The notes below the pieces were generated by a model, which was given only the letters and a program-made list of their open reading frames with translations, was not told the origin of the DNA and searched no databases. 64,000 bases of DNA from Vibrio cyclitrophicus (GTDB lineage Bacteria; Pseudomonadota; Gammaproteobacteria; Enterobacterales; Vibrionaceae), in contig NZ_AP025480.1 in the NCBI RefSeq assembly GCF_024347435.1, positions 2,976,001-3,040,000 on the forward strand, in the 5' to 3' direction. This document shows positions 51,821-62,411 of the stretch, one piece after another. How positions within the stretch are numbered: the stretch's first letter is position 1; each line of letters begins with the position of its first letter. Both the position numbers and the translations under genes were made by a program.

Positions 51821-52280
51821 GTTTACGCCGATTTTGCTAAATGCAAGAAAGCGTGATTTCATCTCATTACTGATGAAATTGAACAACAGATAAACGATAT
51901 CAATTCTCTATCTGTTGGTTTATTACATCTTTTTCTTCAACATACTTCTGCCAGCCTCACACTCAATGAGAACGCCGATCCGACGGTTCGCCGCGACATG
52001 GAATCACACTTCAATAAGTTCGTACCCGAGCGAGCCGCTTATTACAGACACACCTATGAAGGTGATGATGACATGCCTGCTCATATTAAAGCATCGACAC
52101 TTGGCACCAGTGTGACAATTCCGATAACCAACGGTCGTTTAGCTTTGGGAACATGGCAGGGAATATACTTGGGTGAACACCGTGATTGTGGTGGCAGCCG
52201 CACAGTGATTGCGACTATTCAAGGTGAGTAGACTATTTGAAAGCAAGATTTTATTAATAAAAACAGTGCCTTTTTAATAC

Positions 52281-52310
52281 AAAAAGAGTGGTGTGTTTCC
52301 ACGACCGCTC
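52281..52310 (-). terminator. Terminator after the Omp85-like gene
   Basis: GAGTGGT/ACCGCTC with a bulge and an inner GTG/CAC, followed by T5 on the minus strand. Confidence 0.7.
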
Positions 52311-52349
52311 TTATCAAGATAGTATTTGGCCTACTGTAAGCCGAAAGCT

Positions 52350-53555
52350 TTAGAAGGGCTGGTTTATCATAACCCTAAAGGTCCCTTCATCACCGCCTCG
52401 CGCTAATTCGGCACGAACAACAATGCCTTCCACTTGAAAACGAACCGCGCCGCCTAAGCTCCATTTCATATCGGTGTGCAATTCTTTGATATCGTACTCA
52501 TCAGCCACACGCCCTACTTCGGCGAATGCAACCCATTGCCACCAAGGCAGGTCGTAGTAGTTGATCAGCGGAATATCACCGAGTGGCTGCCAATCTGGGA
52601 GCACTCGATACTCTGCAGAATAGTGAACAGCAGATCGCCCATGATATCGACCTCCGGTATAACCACGTAAACGATACAAACCACCCAATCGAGCTTGTTC
52701 TGTTTCCGGTGGACGAGCACAATCCTGCCCAGAACAGTTATCCCAGGTTGGTGTATCAGCAGTATAGAAATCGAGTGCCACAACTTGTTGGTCGAACAAG
52801 TCTCCTAGAGGACCTAAAGCGAAGTACTGACTGTTTTGAAAAGTCCATTTCAGCCACAAATCGTCGTTAGACCAACTTTCAGCGCCCGTAGTGAACTCAA
52901 GGTTGGTATGAGATCCTTTGGTTGGGTTACGTGTGCTATCACGATTATCCCAATCGAACGCCAAACTAAAACCGGTCGCCTCTTCAGTATTATTTAAACC
53001 TTCTAGCTCACGAGCAGTATAAAAAGGCGTAAATAAAATCGAACTGACACCCGATTCGACTGGCGAAGCAAAACTGACCTCTTTGATTGGTTGAAACGCG
53101 CCGAGTAAGCCATGCTCTGCAACATTGCCCCAAGGCAGCAGATACTTAAATTCAAACTGATAATTCTGCTCTAAGCCATCAACTATAGTTTTGTCATCGA
53201 TAGATGAATCGTTATCGCCTTGAGAGCCAATATAATAAGGATTGTCGTTGAAGCGCGCTTGGTACATCTGAGTACTAAACAAGATATTCTCAGACAAGGC
53301 ATAATTAAAGGCCGATAGAAAACCGACATAGCTGTCTTTGTCTGAATACAAAGCCATACCAAACAGAGCCGCTTGAGGTTGCCAAACGCCCTTTGCGACA
53401 CCAGCAACCCCAAAGGTATTGCCCATGGTTTCAGTACTGAAATAGAAAGGAACAAAAGCGGAGTCTTTTTCTTTACTTAGAACAGAAGAAGAAAAGCTGA
53501 CACCAGTTACTGCCATTGCAGACATTAACCAGTATCGAGAAGTTCGCTTGAACAT
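52350..53555 (-). CDS. Omp85/BamA-like outer-membrane barrel without POTRA domains
   Basis: About 401 residues with a signal peptide (cut after SSSVLS or so). The rest is a barrel that resembles the C-terminal part of BamA/TamA (surface antigen D15 domain), with GGLYRLRGYTGGRYHG holding the (V/L)RG(F/Y) loop-6 signature and a C-terminal Phe. No POTRA repeats precede the barrel, so it is not an assembly factor of the standard type. In Vibrio such proteins are annotated BamA/TamA family; function unknown. It lies 2 bp after alr and is probably cotranscribed with it. Confidence 0.8.
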   Translation of the reverse strand: MFKRTSRYWLMSAMAVTGVSFSSSVLSKEKDSAFVPFYFSTETMGNTFGVAGVAKGVWQPQAALFGMALYSDKDSYVGFLSAFNYALSENILFSTQMYQARFNDNPYYIGSQGDNDSSIDDKTIVDGLEQNYQFEFKYLLPWGNVAEHGLLGAFQPIKEVSFASPVESGVSSILFTPFYTARELEGLNNTEEATGFSLAFDWDNRDSTRNPTKGSHTNLEFTTGAESWSNDDLWLKWTFQNSQYFALGPLGDLFDQQVVALDFYTADTPTWDNCSGQDCARPPETEQARLGGLYRLRGYTGGRYHGRSAVHYSAEYRVLPDWQPLGDIPLINYYDLPWWQWVAFAEVGRVADEYDIKELHTDMKWSLGGAVRFQVEGIVVRAELARGGDEGTFRVMINQPF

Positions 53556-53557
53556 AT

Positions 53558-54643
53558 CTATTTTACGTATTCCATCGCCACGCGAGACGTCAGTTTAGTC
53601 ACGAGTTCGTAAGCGATAGTGCCGATATGTTCAGCCACTTCTTCTGAGGGTAAGTCTTTACCCCAAAGCGTCGCTTCGTCACTCACTTTATCCGTAGCAT
53701 CAGGACCAAGGTCAACCGTTAGCATATCCATGGAGACACGCCCTGCGATTGGTACTTTTCTACCATTAACGAATACTGGGGTGCCGTTAGGTGCAGTGCG
53801 AGGATAACCATCGCCGTAACCAATTGCGATAACACCAACCTTGGTATCACGCTCACTGGTCCAGTTACCACCATAACCTACACTCTCACCAGCCTTCACA
53901 TCACGAACCGCAATTAAGTGTGAAGTCAGAGTCATCACCGGCAAAAAGCCCAGCTCTTGCGCTGATTTATCAACAAACGGAGAAACACCATAAGAGATGA
54001 TTCCGGGGCGAACCCAATCAAGATGACTATCAGGCCAAGCTAATAGACCTGCAGAGGCCGCAAGTGAACGCTCCCCTTCACAACCGTCGGTAAGAGATAA
54101 GAAAAGCTCAGTCTGCTCAACTGTTGTGCTTCTATCTAACTCGTCAGCACATCCAAAATGGCTCATGTAGCGCAATGGCTTTGCCACATTTGGGCATTGA
54201 TGCAAACGCTCAACAAAGTTCTGGTATTGCTCAGGACGAACACCTAAACGATGCATACCACTGTCGACTTTTAACCATACCACAACAGGTGTTTCCAAAT
54301 CGGCATTCTCTAGCGCGCTTAATTGCTCTTCACAATGCACCACGGTTTGAATGTTATTGGTTACTAGAATGGGTAAGTCACCCGAAGAGTAAAAGCCTTC
54401 CAGCAACAAAATAGGTTTAACTATGCCACCAGCACGAAGTTGTAATGCTTCTTCAATACGCGCCACACCAAAAGCATCAGAACTTTTTGAATGCTTAGCG
54501 ATATGCAGTAAGCCGTGTCCGTAGCCATTCGCTTTCACAACGGACATTACCTTGCACTGAGGCGCTTTCGACTTTATCTGGTTCAGGTTATGTTCGAGCG
54601 CGTTTAAGTCAATGCTCGCCGTCGCCGCTTTCATGTAAGTCAT
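53558..54643 (-). CDS. alr: Alanine racemase
   Basis: Alr makes D-alanine for peptidoglycan with PLP. The PLP lysine is in [10 protein letters not shown] (about residues 37-46), and the catalytic Tyr in [19 protein letters not shown] region and RPGIISYG are seen. The first ATG adds MTY to [16 protein letters not shown]; the shorter start (54634) aligns better with E. coli Alr. The gene follows dnaB by 6 bp, as alr does in many gammaproteobacteria. Confidence 0.96.
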   Translation of the reverse strand: MTYMKAATASIDLNALEHNLNQIKSKAPQCKVMSVVKANGYGHGLLHIAKHSKSSDAFGVARIEEALQLRAGGIVKPILLLEGFYSSGDLPILVTNNIQTVVHCEEQLSALENADLETPVVVWLKVDSGMHRLGVRPEQYQNFVERLHQCPNVAKPLRYMSHFGCADELDRSTTVEQTELFLSLTDGCEGERSLAASAGLLAWPDSHLDWVRPGIISYGVSPFVDKSAQELGFLPVMTLTSHLIAVRDVKAGESVGYGGNWTSERDTKVGVIAIGYGDGYPRTAPNGTPVFVNGRKVPIAGRVSMDMLTVDLGPDATDKVSDEATLWGKDLPSEEVAEHIGTIAYELVTKLTSRVAMEYVK

Positions 54644-54649
54644 TAGCGA

Positions 54650-56056
54650 TTACTCATCATCAAATGCAGGGCCTGCATAGTTATCAAATCGGGAGTGTTG
54701 CCCTTGGAATGTCAGACGAACCGAACCGATCGGGCCGTTACGCTGCTTACCCAGGATAATCTCAGCGATGCCTTTCAATGAACTGTCTGGGTTATAAACC
54801 TCATCACGATAGATGAACATGATCAAATCGGCATCTTGCTCAATCGAACCTGATTCACGCAAATCCGAGTTTACTGGACGCTTATCAGCACGTTGCTCTA
54901 GGGAACGGTTAAGCTGAGAAAGTGCAACAACCGGAACGTTGAGCTCTTTTGCGAGCGCTTTCAATGAGCGAGAAATCTCGGCGATTTCAAGAGTACGGTT
55001 ATCAGATAACGAAGGTACACGCATTAATTGAAGGTAATCTATCATGATCATGGAAATACCATCATGCTCACGAGCAATACGTCGAGCACGAGAACGTACT
55101 TCTGTTGGTGTCAGACCCGAGCTGTCATCGATATACATATTCTTCTTATCCATCAGAATACCCATACTCGACGAGATACGAGCCCAATCTTCATCGTCCA
55201 ATTGACCGGTACGAATCTTGGTTTGGTCTACGCGAGAAAGTGACGCAAGCATACGCATCATTAGCTGTTCAGCTGGCATCTCTAACGAGAAGATTAACAC
55301 TGGCTTATCTTGCTTCATCGCCGCGTTTTCACACAAGTTCATCGCAAACGTGGTTTTACCCATCGATGGACGAGCGGCGACAATAATTAAGTCAGAACCT
55401 TGTAGGCCTGCTGTTTTCTTATTGAGGTCGTTAAAGCCAGTATCGACACCAGTCACACCATCTTGTGGTGTTTTATATAGGATCTCGATTCGTTCCAGAG
55501 TCTTCTCTAGAATACTATCAACGTTTTGTGGACCTTCGTTTTCACTTGCTCGACCTTCTGCAATCGCAAAGACCTTACTCTCAGCCAGATCAACAAGCTC
55601 TTCCGATGTACGACCTTGAGGATCGTAACCAGAATCAGCAATCTCATTCGCAACACCAATCAGACTACGTACCAACGCACGTTGTGCCACGATATCCGCG
55701 TAAGCGTTAATGTTCGCCGCACTTGGGGTATTTTTAGCTAGGTCAGCAAGGTAAGCAAAGCCACCCACTTCTTCAAGTTGCTCACGCAGCTCTAGATGTT
55801 CAGAGAGTGTAATAAGATCCAAAGGAGAACTTTCTTCAAGGATATCTTTTACCGCTTCAAAGATCAGACGGTGAGGACGACTATAAAAGTCTTTGGCCAC
55901 AACCTTTTCGGCAACTGTATCCCAGCGTTCGTTATCCAATAACAAACCGCCAATAACAGATTGCTCAGCTTCTAATGAATGTGGCGGGACCTTGATGGCG
56001 TCCACCTGATCGTTGGCTGATTTCTGACTTTTGGTATCCACTATGACTACACTCAA
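54650..56056 (-). CDS. dnaB: Replicative DNA helicase DnaB
   Basis: DnaB is the hexameric helicase that opens the replication fork. The N-terminal domain begins about residue 24 (KVPPHSLEAEQSVIGGLLLDN, here shortened to its first part), followed by the RecA-like domain with Walker A RPSMGKTTFA, MIDYLQLM (Walker B) and an arginine-rich C-terminus. At 468 residues it has normal length, with no intein. It is divergent from the DUF481 gene. Confidence 0.97.
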   Translation of the reverse strand: MSVVIVDTKSQKSANDQVDAIKVPPHSLEAEQSVIGGLLLDNERWDTVAEKVVAKDFYSRPHRLIFEAVKDILEESSPLDLITLSEHLELREQLEEVGGFAYLADLAKNTPSAANINAYADIVAQRALVRSLIGVANEIADSGYDPQGRTSEELVDLAESKVFAIAEGRASENEGPQNVDSILEKTLERIEILYKTPQDGVTGVDTGFNDLNKKTAGLQGSDLIIVAARPSMGKTTFAMNLCENAAMKQDKPVLIFSLEMPAEQLMMRMLASLSRVDQTKIRTGQLDDEDWARISSSMGILMDKKNMYIDDSSGLTPTEVRSRARRIAREHDGISMIMIDYLQLMRVPSLSDNRTLEIAEISRSLKALAKELNVPVVALSQLNRSLEQRADKRPVNSDLRESGSIEQDADLIMFIYRDEVYNPDSSLKGIAEIILGKQRNGPIGSVRLTFQGQHSRFDNYAGPAFDDE

Positions 56057-56216
56057 TAACTAATAATGATCGTTCATTATACCCAAGAACATCCATTTGT
56101 AATCCGATCCTATGAGTTTGTTTTATTCTTCAGAAAGAATTTACTTATTGCTGACGGAATTAACCAAGGGTAGCATTACGATCCTTCCATTCATTCACTG
56201 TATAACTGGGGTATGC

Positions 56217-57116
56217 GTGTCCAAATTATTGGCTCTGAGCACTGGTCTTCTGAGCTCTAGTCTTCTAAGCATCGGTCTCCTGAGCACTCCGTTGGCCTTA
56301 GCTGATGATACTAAAGCCTCTGTTGATTCTATTCTCGACTCTATAGTAGTACCAGAAACTACAGCTGAGCCGATCGTCGTTGCACCGACACCTGAAGAAA
56401 AAGAGTTGGATATCGCACCAAGTGATACGGCTGATACAGAGCTGCCTAACCCACTAAAGACTGAGGTCGAATTTGGATATCAGTCGCATACTGGTAATTC
56501 GGATTCACGATCGCTTAACGCACGCCTGAACGGTGAGTATACAGCTGGTCGTCATAGAACCAGTGGCGAATGGAAATACTACAATCTCTATAAAGATGGT
56601 GAGGAAGATAAAAGGCAATCGACTTACTCGGCTCAGAGTGACTACAAGTTAAGTCCTAAAACCTACCTTTACGGCAGCTTCAAAGGTGTTGATTCACGAT
56701 ACAGTGCTTACTTTAAGGACTATACCGTTTCGAGTGGTCTGGGTTATCAGTTTTCGAATACCGAAGAGTTTGTTTTGGAAGTGGAAGTCGGGCCGGGTTT
56801 TCGTTATCAAGAACCGAATCTCGATGAACTAGACGACGATGACATCATCTTTCCTGAAATTGTTGAAGAAGCGATTTTCCGTGGCAATGTGAATACATCA
56901 TGGCAGGTGTTGAAGAACTTGCAGTTTAAAGCGGACGTGACGTTAGTGTCTGGTCACAGCAACCTTAAGTTTGATACCGAATTAGAAGCCATCAATGATA
57001 TCACTGACAATATCGCGCTGAAGATCGCTCACTCTCGTCAATACCACGACAAAGTTCCTGAAGGATTAAGCAAAGAAGACTCTGTGCTGTCGATTAACCT
57101 ACTCTTTCAATTCTAA
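56217..57116 (+). CDS. DUF481 (YdiY-like) outer-membrane protein
   Basis: The likely start is a GTG with a GGGG ribosome site; this gives a signal peptide (VSKLLALSTGLLSS... cut after ALA). An upstream ATG would place about 35 residues before it. A Pro/Asp/Glu-rich linker (about 33-75) is followed by a barrel of about 220 residues (EVEFGYQSHTGNSDSRSL) with many Tyr and acidic residues, ending in Phe. DUF481 proteins are salt-induced barrels of unknown role. It is monocistronic. Confidence 0.8.
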   Translation: MSKLLALSTGLLSSSLLSIGLLSTPLALADDTKASVDSILDSIVVPETTAEPIVVAPTPEEKELDIAPSDTADTELPNPLKTEVEFGYQSHTGNSDSRSLNARLNGEYTAGRHRTSGEWKYYNLYKDGEEDKRQSTYSAQSDYKLSPKTYLYGSFKGVDSRYSAYFKDYTVSSGLGYQFSNTEEFVLEVEVGPGFRYQEPNLDELDDDDIIFPEIVEEAIFRGNVNTSWQVLKNLQFKADVTLVSGHSNLKFDTELEAINDITDNIALKIAHSRQYHDKVPEGLSKEDSVLSINLLFQF

Positions 57117-57212
57117 TTCCATGGCTGGTTGTTCAGCCATCAGAGCTTTTGGATCATAGTAGACTTTTAACCTAATGTAACCCTCTCTTACCTTTTCCTA
57201 TATTCCAGACAT

Positions 57213-57240
57213 AAAAAAACACCAGCCGAAGCTGGTGTTT
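57213..57240 (-). terminator. Terminator after rplI
   Basis: AAACACCAGC/GCTGGTGTTT forms a 10-bp stem with a T7 run on the minus strand. Confidence 0.92.
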
Positions 57241-57278
57241 AAAGCTTTCAAAAGAAAGAATTCGTCTTGGTACTGAAA

Positions 57279-57731
57279 TTACTCAGCTGCAACGATAGCG
57301 ATTTTCGCAGTAGCAAAAACTTCAGAGTGAAGTTGGATGCTTACTTCGAATTCGCCGATGTTACGTAGAGCGCCTTCAGGTAGGCGTACTTCGCTCTTAG
57401 CTACTGCAACACCTGCCGCTGTAATAGCGTCAGCGATGTCACGAGTACCGATAGAACCGAATAGTTTACCTTCGTCACCAGCTTTAGAAGCGATTGTAAC
57501 GCCTTCTAGAGTGTTAACGCTCTCTGCACGAGCTTCAGCAGCAGCTAGTTGCTCAGCAACTTTAGCTTCTAGTTCAGCACGACGAGTTTCGAACATAGCA
57601 ACGTTGTCTTTAGTTGCCATAACTGCTTTACCCTGTGGGATAAGGAAGTTACGAGCGTAACCAGATTTAACGTTTACTTGGTCGCCAAGGCCACCTAGGT
57701 TACCGATCTTATCAAGTAGAATAACTTGCAT
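57279..57731 (-). CDS. rplI: Ribosomal protein L9
   Basis: L9 binds 23S rRNA. The 150-residue protein begins [20 protein letters not shown], with the long central helix and C-terminal domain typical of the family. It is 38 bp after rpsR in the usual operon. Confidence 0.98.
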   Translation of the reverse strand: MQVILLDKIGNLGGLGDQVNVKSGYARNFLIPQGKAVMATKDNVAMFETRRAELEAKVAEQLAAAEARAESVNTLEGVTIASKAGDEGKLFGSIGTRDIADAITAAGVAVAKSEVRLPEGALRNIGEFEVSIQLHSEVFATAKIAIVAAE

Positions 57732-57769
57732 TATCTTAGTCCTCTTAAACTATTATTAACTATTACCGA

Positions 57770-58000
<231 letters not shown>

Positions 58001-58109
58001 CTATCTCCTGATCTTAAATTTAGTAAAGCGGTCTTTCACAATTATCGAAATAACTATCAATGACCTTAAACAAGTTGAGAATTTTTTAAGGCATTAAGCC
58101 AAAAAAGAA

Positions 58110-58499
58110 TTACTCAGCAGCTGCTTCTGGTTTAGCTTCTGTACGCTCTTCGCGACGAGGAGCACGCTCTGCACGCTCTTCTTTTTGCTTAAGCATAATA
58201 GATTGCTCAGTCACAGCGCCTTTAGTGCGCATGATCATGTTACGTAGAACTGCATCGTTGAAACGGAAAGCAGTTTCTAGCTCGTCAATCACTTCTTGAC
58301 CAGCTTCAACGTTCATAAGAACGTAGTGAGCTTTGTGAAGCTTGTTGATTGGGTAAGCCATTTGACGACGACCCCAGTCTTCTAGACGGTGGATAGTACC
58401 GCCAGCTTCAGTGATAGAACCAGTGTAACGCTCGATCATGCCAGCAACTTGCTCGCTTTGATCAGGGTGAACCATGAATACGATTTCGTAATGACGCAT
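58110..58499 (-). CDS. rpsF: Ribosomal protein S6
   Basis: S6 binds S18 in the small subunit platform. The 129-residue protein begins [18 protein letters not shown] and has an acidic, Arg/Glu-rich tail, as in E. coli. A TAAGGAG ribosome site precedes it. It is the first gene of the operon and its leader holds a S6:S18-type hairpin. Confidence 0.98.
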   Translation of the reverse strand: MRHYEIVFMVHPDQSEQVAGMIERYTGSITEAGGTIHRLEDWGRRQMAYPINKLHKAHYVLMNVEAGQEVIDELETAFRFNDAVLRNMIMRTKGAVTEQSIMLKQKEERAERAPRREERTEAKPEAAAE

Positions 58500-58523
58500 T
58501 TGGTTGCTCCTTACGGATTATTA

Positions 58524-58557
58524 GCTTCCACGAGTGGCCCGGTCGTCCAGAGGAAGC
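58524..58557 (-). promoter_or_regulatory. S6:S18-binding leader motif of the rpsF operon
   Basis: On the minus strand GCTTCC/GGAAGC closes a hairpin whose inner part contains GGACGACCGGGCC, resembling the CCG-containing loop that the S6:S18 complex binds to limit its own synthesis. The placing and shape fit the described motif; the exact loop assignment is tentative. Confidence 0.6.
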
Positions 58558-58597
58558 AAGGAACTAAAGATAAATGACCGAGTTTTAAGGACGGCAA

Positions 58598-58626
58598 ATG
58601 TTATAGAAAGAACCCGGTATTGGCAA
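58598..58626 (-). promoter_or_regulatory. Sigma-70 promoter of rpsF
   Basis: TTGCCA and TAACAT are 17 bp apart on the minus strand, about 100 bp before the rpsF start, leaving room for the leader hairpin. Confidence 0.6.
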
Positions 58627-58710
58627 GCGCTATTTGGTGAATAATGAAACAGTTTTTCTGTCGCCATCTAGCCATCCGACAAACCGATGGATTTTGCTAT
58701 AACAGCCTAA

Positions 58711-58740
58711 AAAGAAACGCCCACCAGTAAGTGGTGAGCG
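58711..58740 (-). terminator. Terminator after rlmB
   Basis: GCTCACCAC/TGGTGGGC hairpin with one mismatch, followed by GTTTCTTTTT on the minus strand. Confidence 0.75.
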
Positions 58741-58776
58741 CTAATAAATTCATAGACTTAAAGCAGCGTTAACGCA

Positions 58777-59517
58777 TTACTGAGCTAAACGCTGTCTTAC
58801 CGCTTCGAACAGGCAAATACCCGACGCCACAGAAACATTTAAGCTCGATACGCTACCTGCCATTGGAATCTTAATCAGATCATCACAAGTTTCACGAGTT
58901 AAACGACGCATACCGTCACCTTCGGCTCCCATCACAACTGCAAGTGGGCCTGTTAGTTTCGCTTGGTAGATATCATGCGTTGCTTCGCCGGCTGTACCTA
59001 CGAACCATACGCCTTGTTCTTGCAATGCACGCATAGTACGAGCAAGGTTAGTTACACGTACTAGAGGAACCGTTTCAGCCGCACCACACGCTACCTTGCT
59101 AACCGTTGCCGTTAAAGGCGAAGAACGGTCTTTCGGTACGATAACCGCAGCAACACCCGCCGCATCTGCGTTACGCAGACAAGCGCCTAGGTTGTGCGGA
59201 TCTGTTACACCATCTAGAACCAACAGTAACGGTTGTTCGTGCTGCGCTAGGATGTCGTCTAGGTGAGTTTCATTAAGCTGCTTAGCAGGTTTCACCTTAG
59301 CGATAATGCCTTGGTGATTCGCGCCTTGTGATTTTTCATCAAGCGGCTTACGACCCATCTGTTGAATCGACACACCAAACTGCTGCAGTTGGTTCAGTAA
59401 TGGAAGAAGACGCTCGTCTTGGCGGCCCTTCAATACATAAGCTTCGATAAAGCGCGCAGGATCTTTTTCTAGTACGGCTTTCACCGCGTGAATACCGTAA
59501 ATAAATTCGTTACTCAT
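58777..59517 (-). CDS. rlmB: 23S rRNA (guanosine-2'-O)-methyltransferase RlmB
   Basis: RlmB methylates G2251 of 23S rRNA. The 246-residue SPOUT-family protein has an N-terminal substrate domain ([17 protein letters not shown]), then the knot region with [33 protein letters not shown], and [18 protein letters not shown]. It follows rnr by about 150 bp in the same direction, as in E. coli. Confidence 0.96.
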   Translation of the reverse strand: MSNEFIYGIHAVKAVLEKDPARFIEAYVLKGRQDERLLPLLNQLQQFGVSIQQMGRKPLDEKSQGANHQGIIAKVKPAKQLNETHLDDILAQHEQPLLLVLDGVTDPHNLGACLRNADAAGVAAVIVPKDRSSPLTATVSKVACGAAETVPLVRVTNLARTMRALQEQGVWFVGTAGEATHDIYQAKLTGPLAVVMGAEGDGMRRLTRETCDDLIKIPMAGSVSSLNVSVASGICLFEAVRQRLAQ

Positions 59518-59665
59518 TGTCTCAAATTACTCTTATTGCTCAGAGATGAACGACATCAAACCCGATGCATCCATCTCTGTATTGTTTATTTCGAGAGCAT
59601 GCATCTTCCGCCTGATACTCTCGCATTTAATCAGTTAAAGGCTAACCCTTGTAACCCAAAAAGCT

Positions 59666-62164
59666 TTAAGACTTGTCAGCCTTTGGCTTACGGCTTGCTG
59701 TACGCTTTTTCTTAGCTCGCGCCTTAGCCGCACCGGTTTTATTCGACGACTTTTTCTTAGTTGAACTTTCGCTACTGCCATCTGGTCGCTTAGTCGGTTC
59801 AACTAAAGGTTTCGCAGAAACGCCTGGCTGATTGCTCTTCACCGCTGAACGCTTCTTACTTTTCGCCTTTTTCATCGCTTCTGCAGCACGCTTCTTGGCT
59901 GTTTTACCTTTGCCGCGTGGCTGACGATCGGTGTCTTCTAGATCGAAGTCGATTTGACGAGTTTCTAAATTAACGGCAGAAACTTTCACTTTAACCGAAT
60001 CACCCAAGCGATAGATATTACCTGAGCTTTCACCGACTAAACGCTGACCAACAGCATCGAATTGGTAGTAATCATTCGCTAGCGCTGAGATATGTACTAA
60101 ACCATCGATGTGCAGTTCAGTTAGACGCACAAAGAAACCGAAGCCAGTCACGTTGGCAATCACGCCATCCATCACTTCACCGACATGGTCTTGCATGTAT
60201 TCACACTTCAACCAGTCGTTTACTTCACGCGTTGCGTCATCAGCACGACGCTCAGTCATTGAACACTGCTCACCGTAGAAGTCCATATCATCGAACGTGT
60301 AGTGGTAACCACCGGTAGGCGTCCAACGTTCGCTGTTACGCCCACCTTCTTTCGCAATAAGGTACTTAATCGCACGGTGCAATAACAAGTCAGGGTAACG
60401 ACGAATCGGCGAGGTAAAGTGAGCGTAGCGTTTAAGTGCTAAACCAAAGTGACCCGCGTTATCCGCGTTATATACCGCTTGCTTCATTGAACGCAGCAGC
60501 ATAGTTTGGATTAACTCACGATCTTCACGCTCGTTAATCTGTTGCATCAGTTGTGCGTAGTCTACTGGAGATGGCGACAGGCCACCTTCCAGTGTTAAAC
60601 CTAATTCACTTAAGAAGCTCTTGAAGCCCATTAAGCGCTCTTCGCCCGGAGTATCGTGAACACGGTACAGAGCAGGCTCTTTCGCTTTTTCTACGTAAGA
60701 TGCCGATGCGATGTTCGCAAGAATCATACATTCTTCGATGATCTTGTGTGCATCGTTACGGATTACTGGTTCAATACGGTCGATCTTACGATCCGCATTG
60801 AAGATGAATTTCGTTTCGACCGTTTCAAACTCAATCGCACCACGCTCATCACGCGTTTTCTTAAGTACTTTGTACATCTTATGCAGTTCTTCAAGATGCG
60901 GTACTTCTGGCTCGTAACGCTCGCGAAGTTCTTCATTGCCATCTAAGATTGCGCCTACTTTATTGTAAGTAAGACGAGCATGAGAATTCATTACTGCTTC
61001 GTAGTGCTTGTAGCCCGACAGTTTACCTTTGTCTGAGATAGTCATCTCACACACCATACATAAACGGTCGACTTGAGGGTTCAGTGAACATAAGCCGTTA
61101 GAAAGGACTTCTGGCAGCATTGGCACCACTTGTGACGGGAAGTATACCGAGTTACCACGGTTAATCGCTTCTTTGTCTAGCGCTGTATCAGGGCGAACGT
61201 AGTAACTTACGTCAGCAATCGCTACCCATAGGCGCCAGCCTCCGCCTTTCTTCGCTTCACAGTAAACGGCATCATCGAAGTCACGTGCATCTTCACCATC
61301 AATGGTAACTAATGGCAGTTTACGCAGATCAACACGTCCTTCTTTTGCTTCCTCAGGAACATGCTCACCAAGGTTTTCGATTTGCTTATCTACCGCTTCA
61401 GGCCACTCTTGTGGGATCTGGTGAGTACGGATCGCAATTTGCGTTTCCATACCCGGCGCCATGTTCTCACCAAGAACTTCAGTGACTTTACCCATCATGT
61501 TACGAGAACGACCACCGCGATCCGTAATTTCAATCACAACCACATTACCCATTCGAGCACCGCCTTTATGCTCAGTAGGGATCTGAATATCATGACTAAT
61601 ACGTGAATCATCAGCAACCACATAAGAATGGCCGTATTCTAGGAAGAAGCGACCAACCAGTGGCGTTTTGCGCTCTTCAAGAACACGCACTAAACGACCT
61701 TCACGACGACCACGCTTACTGTTATCAGTCGGCTGAGCCAACACGTAATCCCCGTGCATGATGGTTTTCATCTGATGATGCGGCAACAAGATATCGTTAT
61801 CTTTACCTACACTGCCATCTGGGCGAACCCAACCATGACCGTCTTTATGACCGATCACATAGCCTTTAATCAGTTCCATCTTCTCAGGTAATGCATAGCA
61901 CTGACGACGAGTAAAGATTAGCTGTCCATCACGCTCCATTGCACGTAAACGACGACGCAGCCCTTCATATTGCTCCTCTCCAGCAAGACCCAAAGCTTCG
62001 AATAGGTCATTACGGTTCATTGGAATATTCGCTTCTGTTAGGAACGAAATAATGAACTCTCGGCTTGGTACTGGGTTTTCGTAATTTTTCGACTCTCGGT
62101 CGGCAAAAGGGTCAACAGTGGTTGTCGCTGTCGTGTTTTCTGGCATTGGTGTGTTTTTTGACAT
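59666..62164 (-). CDS. rnr: Ribonuclease R
   Basis: RNase R degrades structured RNA 3' to 5'. The 832-residue protein has an N-terminal helix-turn-helix, two cold-shock domains, the RNB catalytic domain ([16 protein letters not shown] with the metal-binding Asp residues, and LHRAIKYLI), an S1 domain near 655-740, and a Lys-rich tail (from about 745). Length fits the family (E. coli 813). It is divergent from the amidohydrolase. Confidence 0.97.
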   Translation of the reverse strand: MSKNTPMPENTTATTTVDPFADRESKNYENPVPSREFIISFLTEANIPMNRNDLFEALGLAGEEQYEGLRRRLRAMERDGQLIFTRRQCYALPEKMELIKGYVIGHKDGHGWVRPDGSVGKDNDILLPHHQMKTIMHGDYVLAQPTDNSKRGRREGRLVRVLEERKTPLVGRFFLEYGHSYVVADDSRISHDIQIPTEHKGGARMGNVVVIEITDRGGRSRNMMGKVTEVLGENMAPGMETQIAIRTHQIPQEWPEAVDKQIENLGEHVPEEAKEGRVDLRKLPLVTIDGEDARDFDDAVYCEAKKGGGWRLWVAIADVSYYVRPDTALDKEAINRGNSVYFPSQVVPMLPEVLSNGLCSLNPQVDRLCMVCEMTISDKGKLSGYKHYEAVMNSHARLTYNKVGAILDGNEELRERYEPEVPHLEELHKMYKVLKKTRDERGAIEFETVETKFIFNADRKIDRIEPVIRNDAHKIIEECMILANIASASYVEKAKEPALYRVHDTPGEERLMGFKSFLSELGLTLEGGLSPSPVDYAQLMQQINEREDRELIQTMLLRSMKQAVYNADNAGHFGLALKRYAHFTSPIRRYPDLLLHRAIKYLIAKEGGRNSERWTPTGGYHYTFDDMDFYGEQCSMTERRADDATREVNDWLKCEYMQDHVGEVMDGVIANVTGFGFFVRLTELHIDGLVHISALANDYYQFDAVGQRLVGESSGNIYRLGDSVKVKVSAVNLETRQIDFDLEDTDRQPRGKGKTAKKRAAEAMKKAKSKKRSAVKSNQPGVSAKPLVEPTKRPDGSSESSTKKKSSNKTGAAKARAKKKRTASRKPKADKS

Positions 62165-62411
62165 AGGCGGGCCTGCTTAAGCAAGGAATGTATATACCCC
62201 TAGTATATCTGATGCTAGAGGTAACCTACAGATATGCTTTGGAAAAGCCTAAAATAACCTCAGATTGACGTCCATTTTCATGCTGTGAAACATTATTTCA
62301 CAACCACATTTATCATCAGAATTTGAAGCAAACGATAAAACAAACGTTTGCGGCATGAATGAAATACACTATTATCCACACACTTTACCAACTCCTGTTC
62401 TGAGTATTGAT

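Larger units (their letters stand above)
50501..51836 (-). mobile_element. IS200/IS605-type element carrying only tnpB
   Basis: The 1336-bp element is delimited by reconstructing yjbQ: no target duplication is present, as expected for this family. Both ends carry a short hairpin of the same pattern (ACCGCCC-loop-GGGCGATG), in the same orientation, as in IS605 elements. The minus-strand flank before the left end is TGCATTTAG, so the target/TAM motif is probably TTTAG or shorter. There is no tnpA (Y1 transposase), so mobility would depend on one elsewhere. Confidence 0.88.
50477..52231 (+). pseudogene. yjbQ: yjbQ (UPF0047 family), interrupted by a TnpB element and frameshifted
   Basis: The first eight codons (MWIQKTIH) end at 50500; the gene resumes at 51837 with LNARKRDF, and the two pieces join perfectly once the element is removed. 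A further base is missing soon after (GATTTCATC where GATTTTCATC is needed), so the frame changes before [10 protein letters not shown]. The rest, with [14 protein letters not shown] and HFNKFVPER, is clearly YjbQ/UPF0047, a family reported to have weak thiamine-phosphate synthase activity. Total without the element would be 139 residues, the normal size. The second change suggests decay after insertion. Confidence 0.92.
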
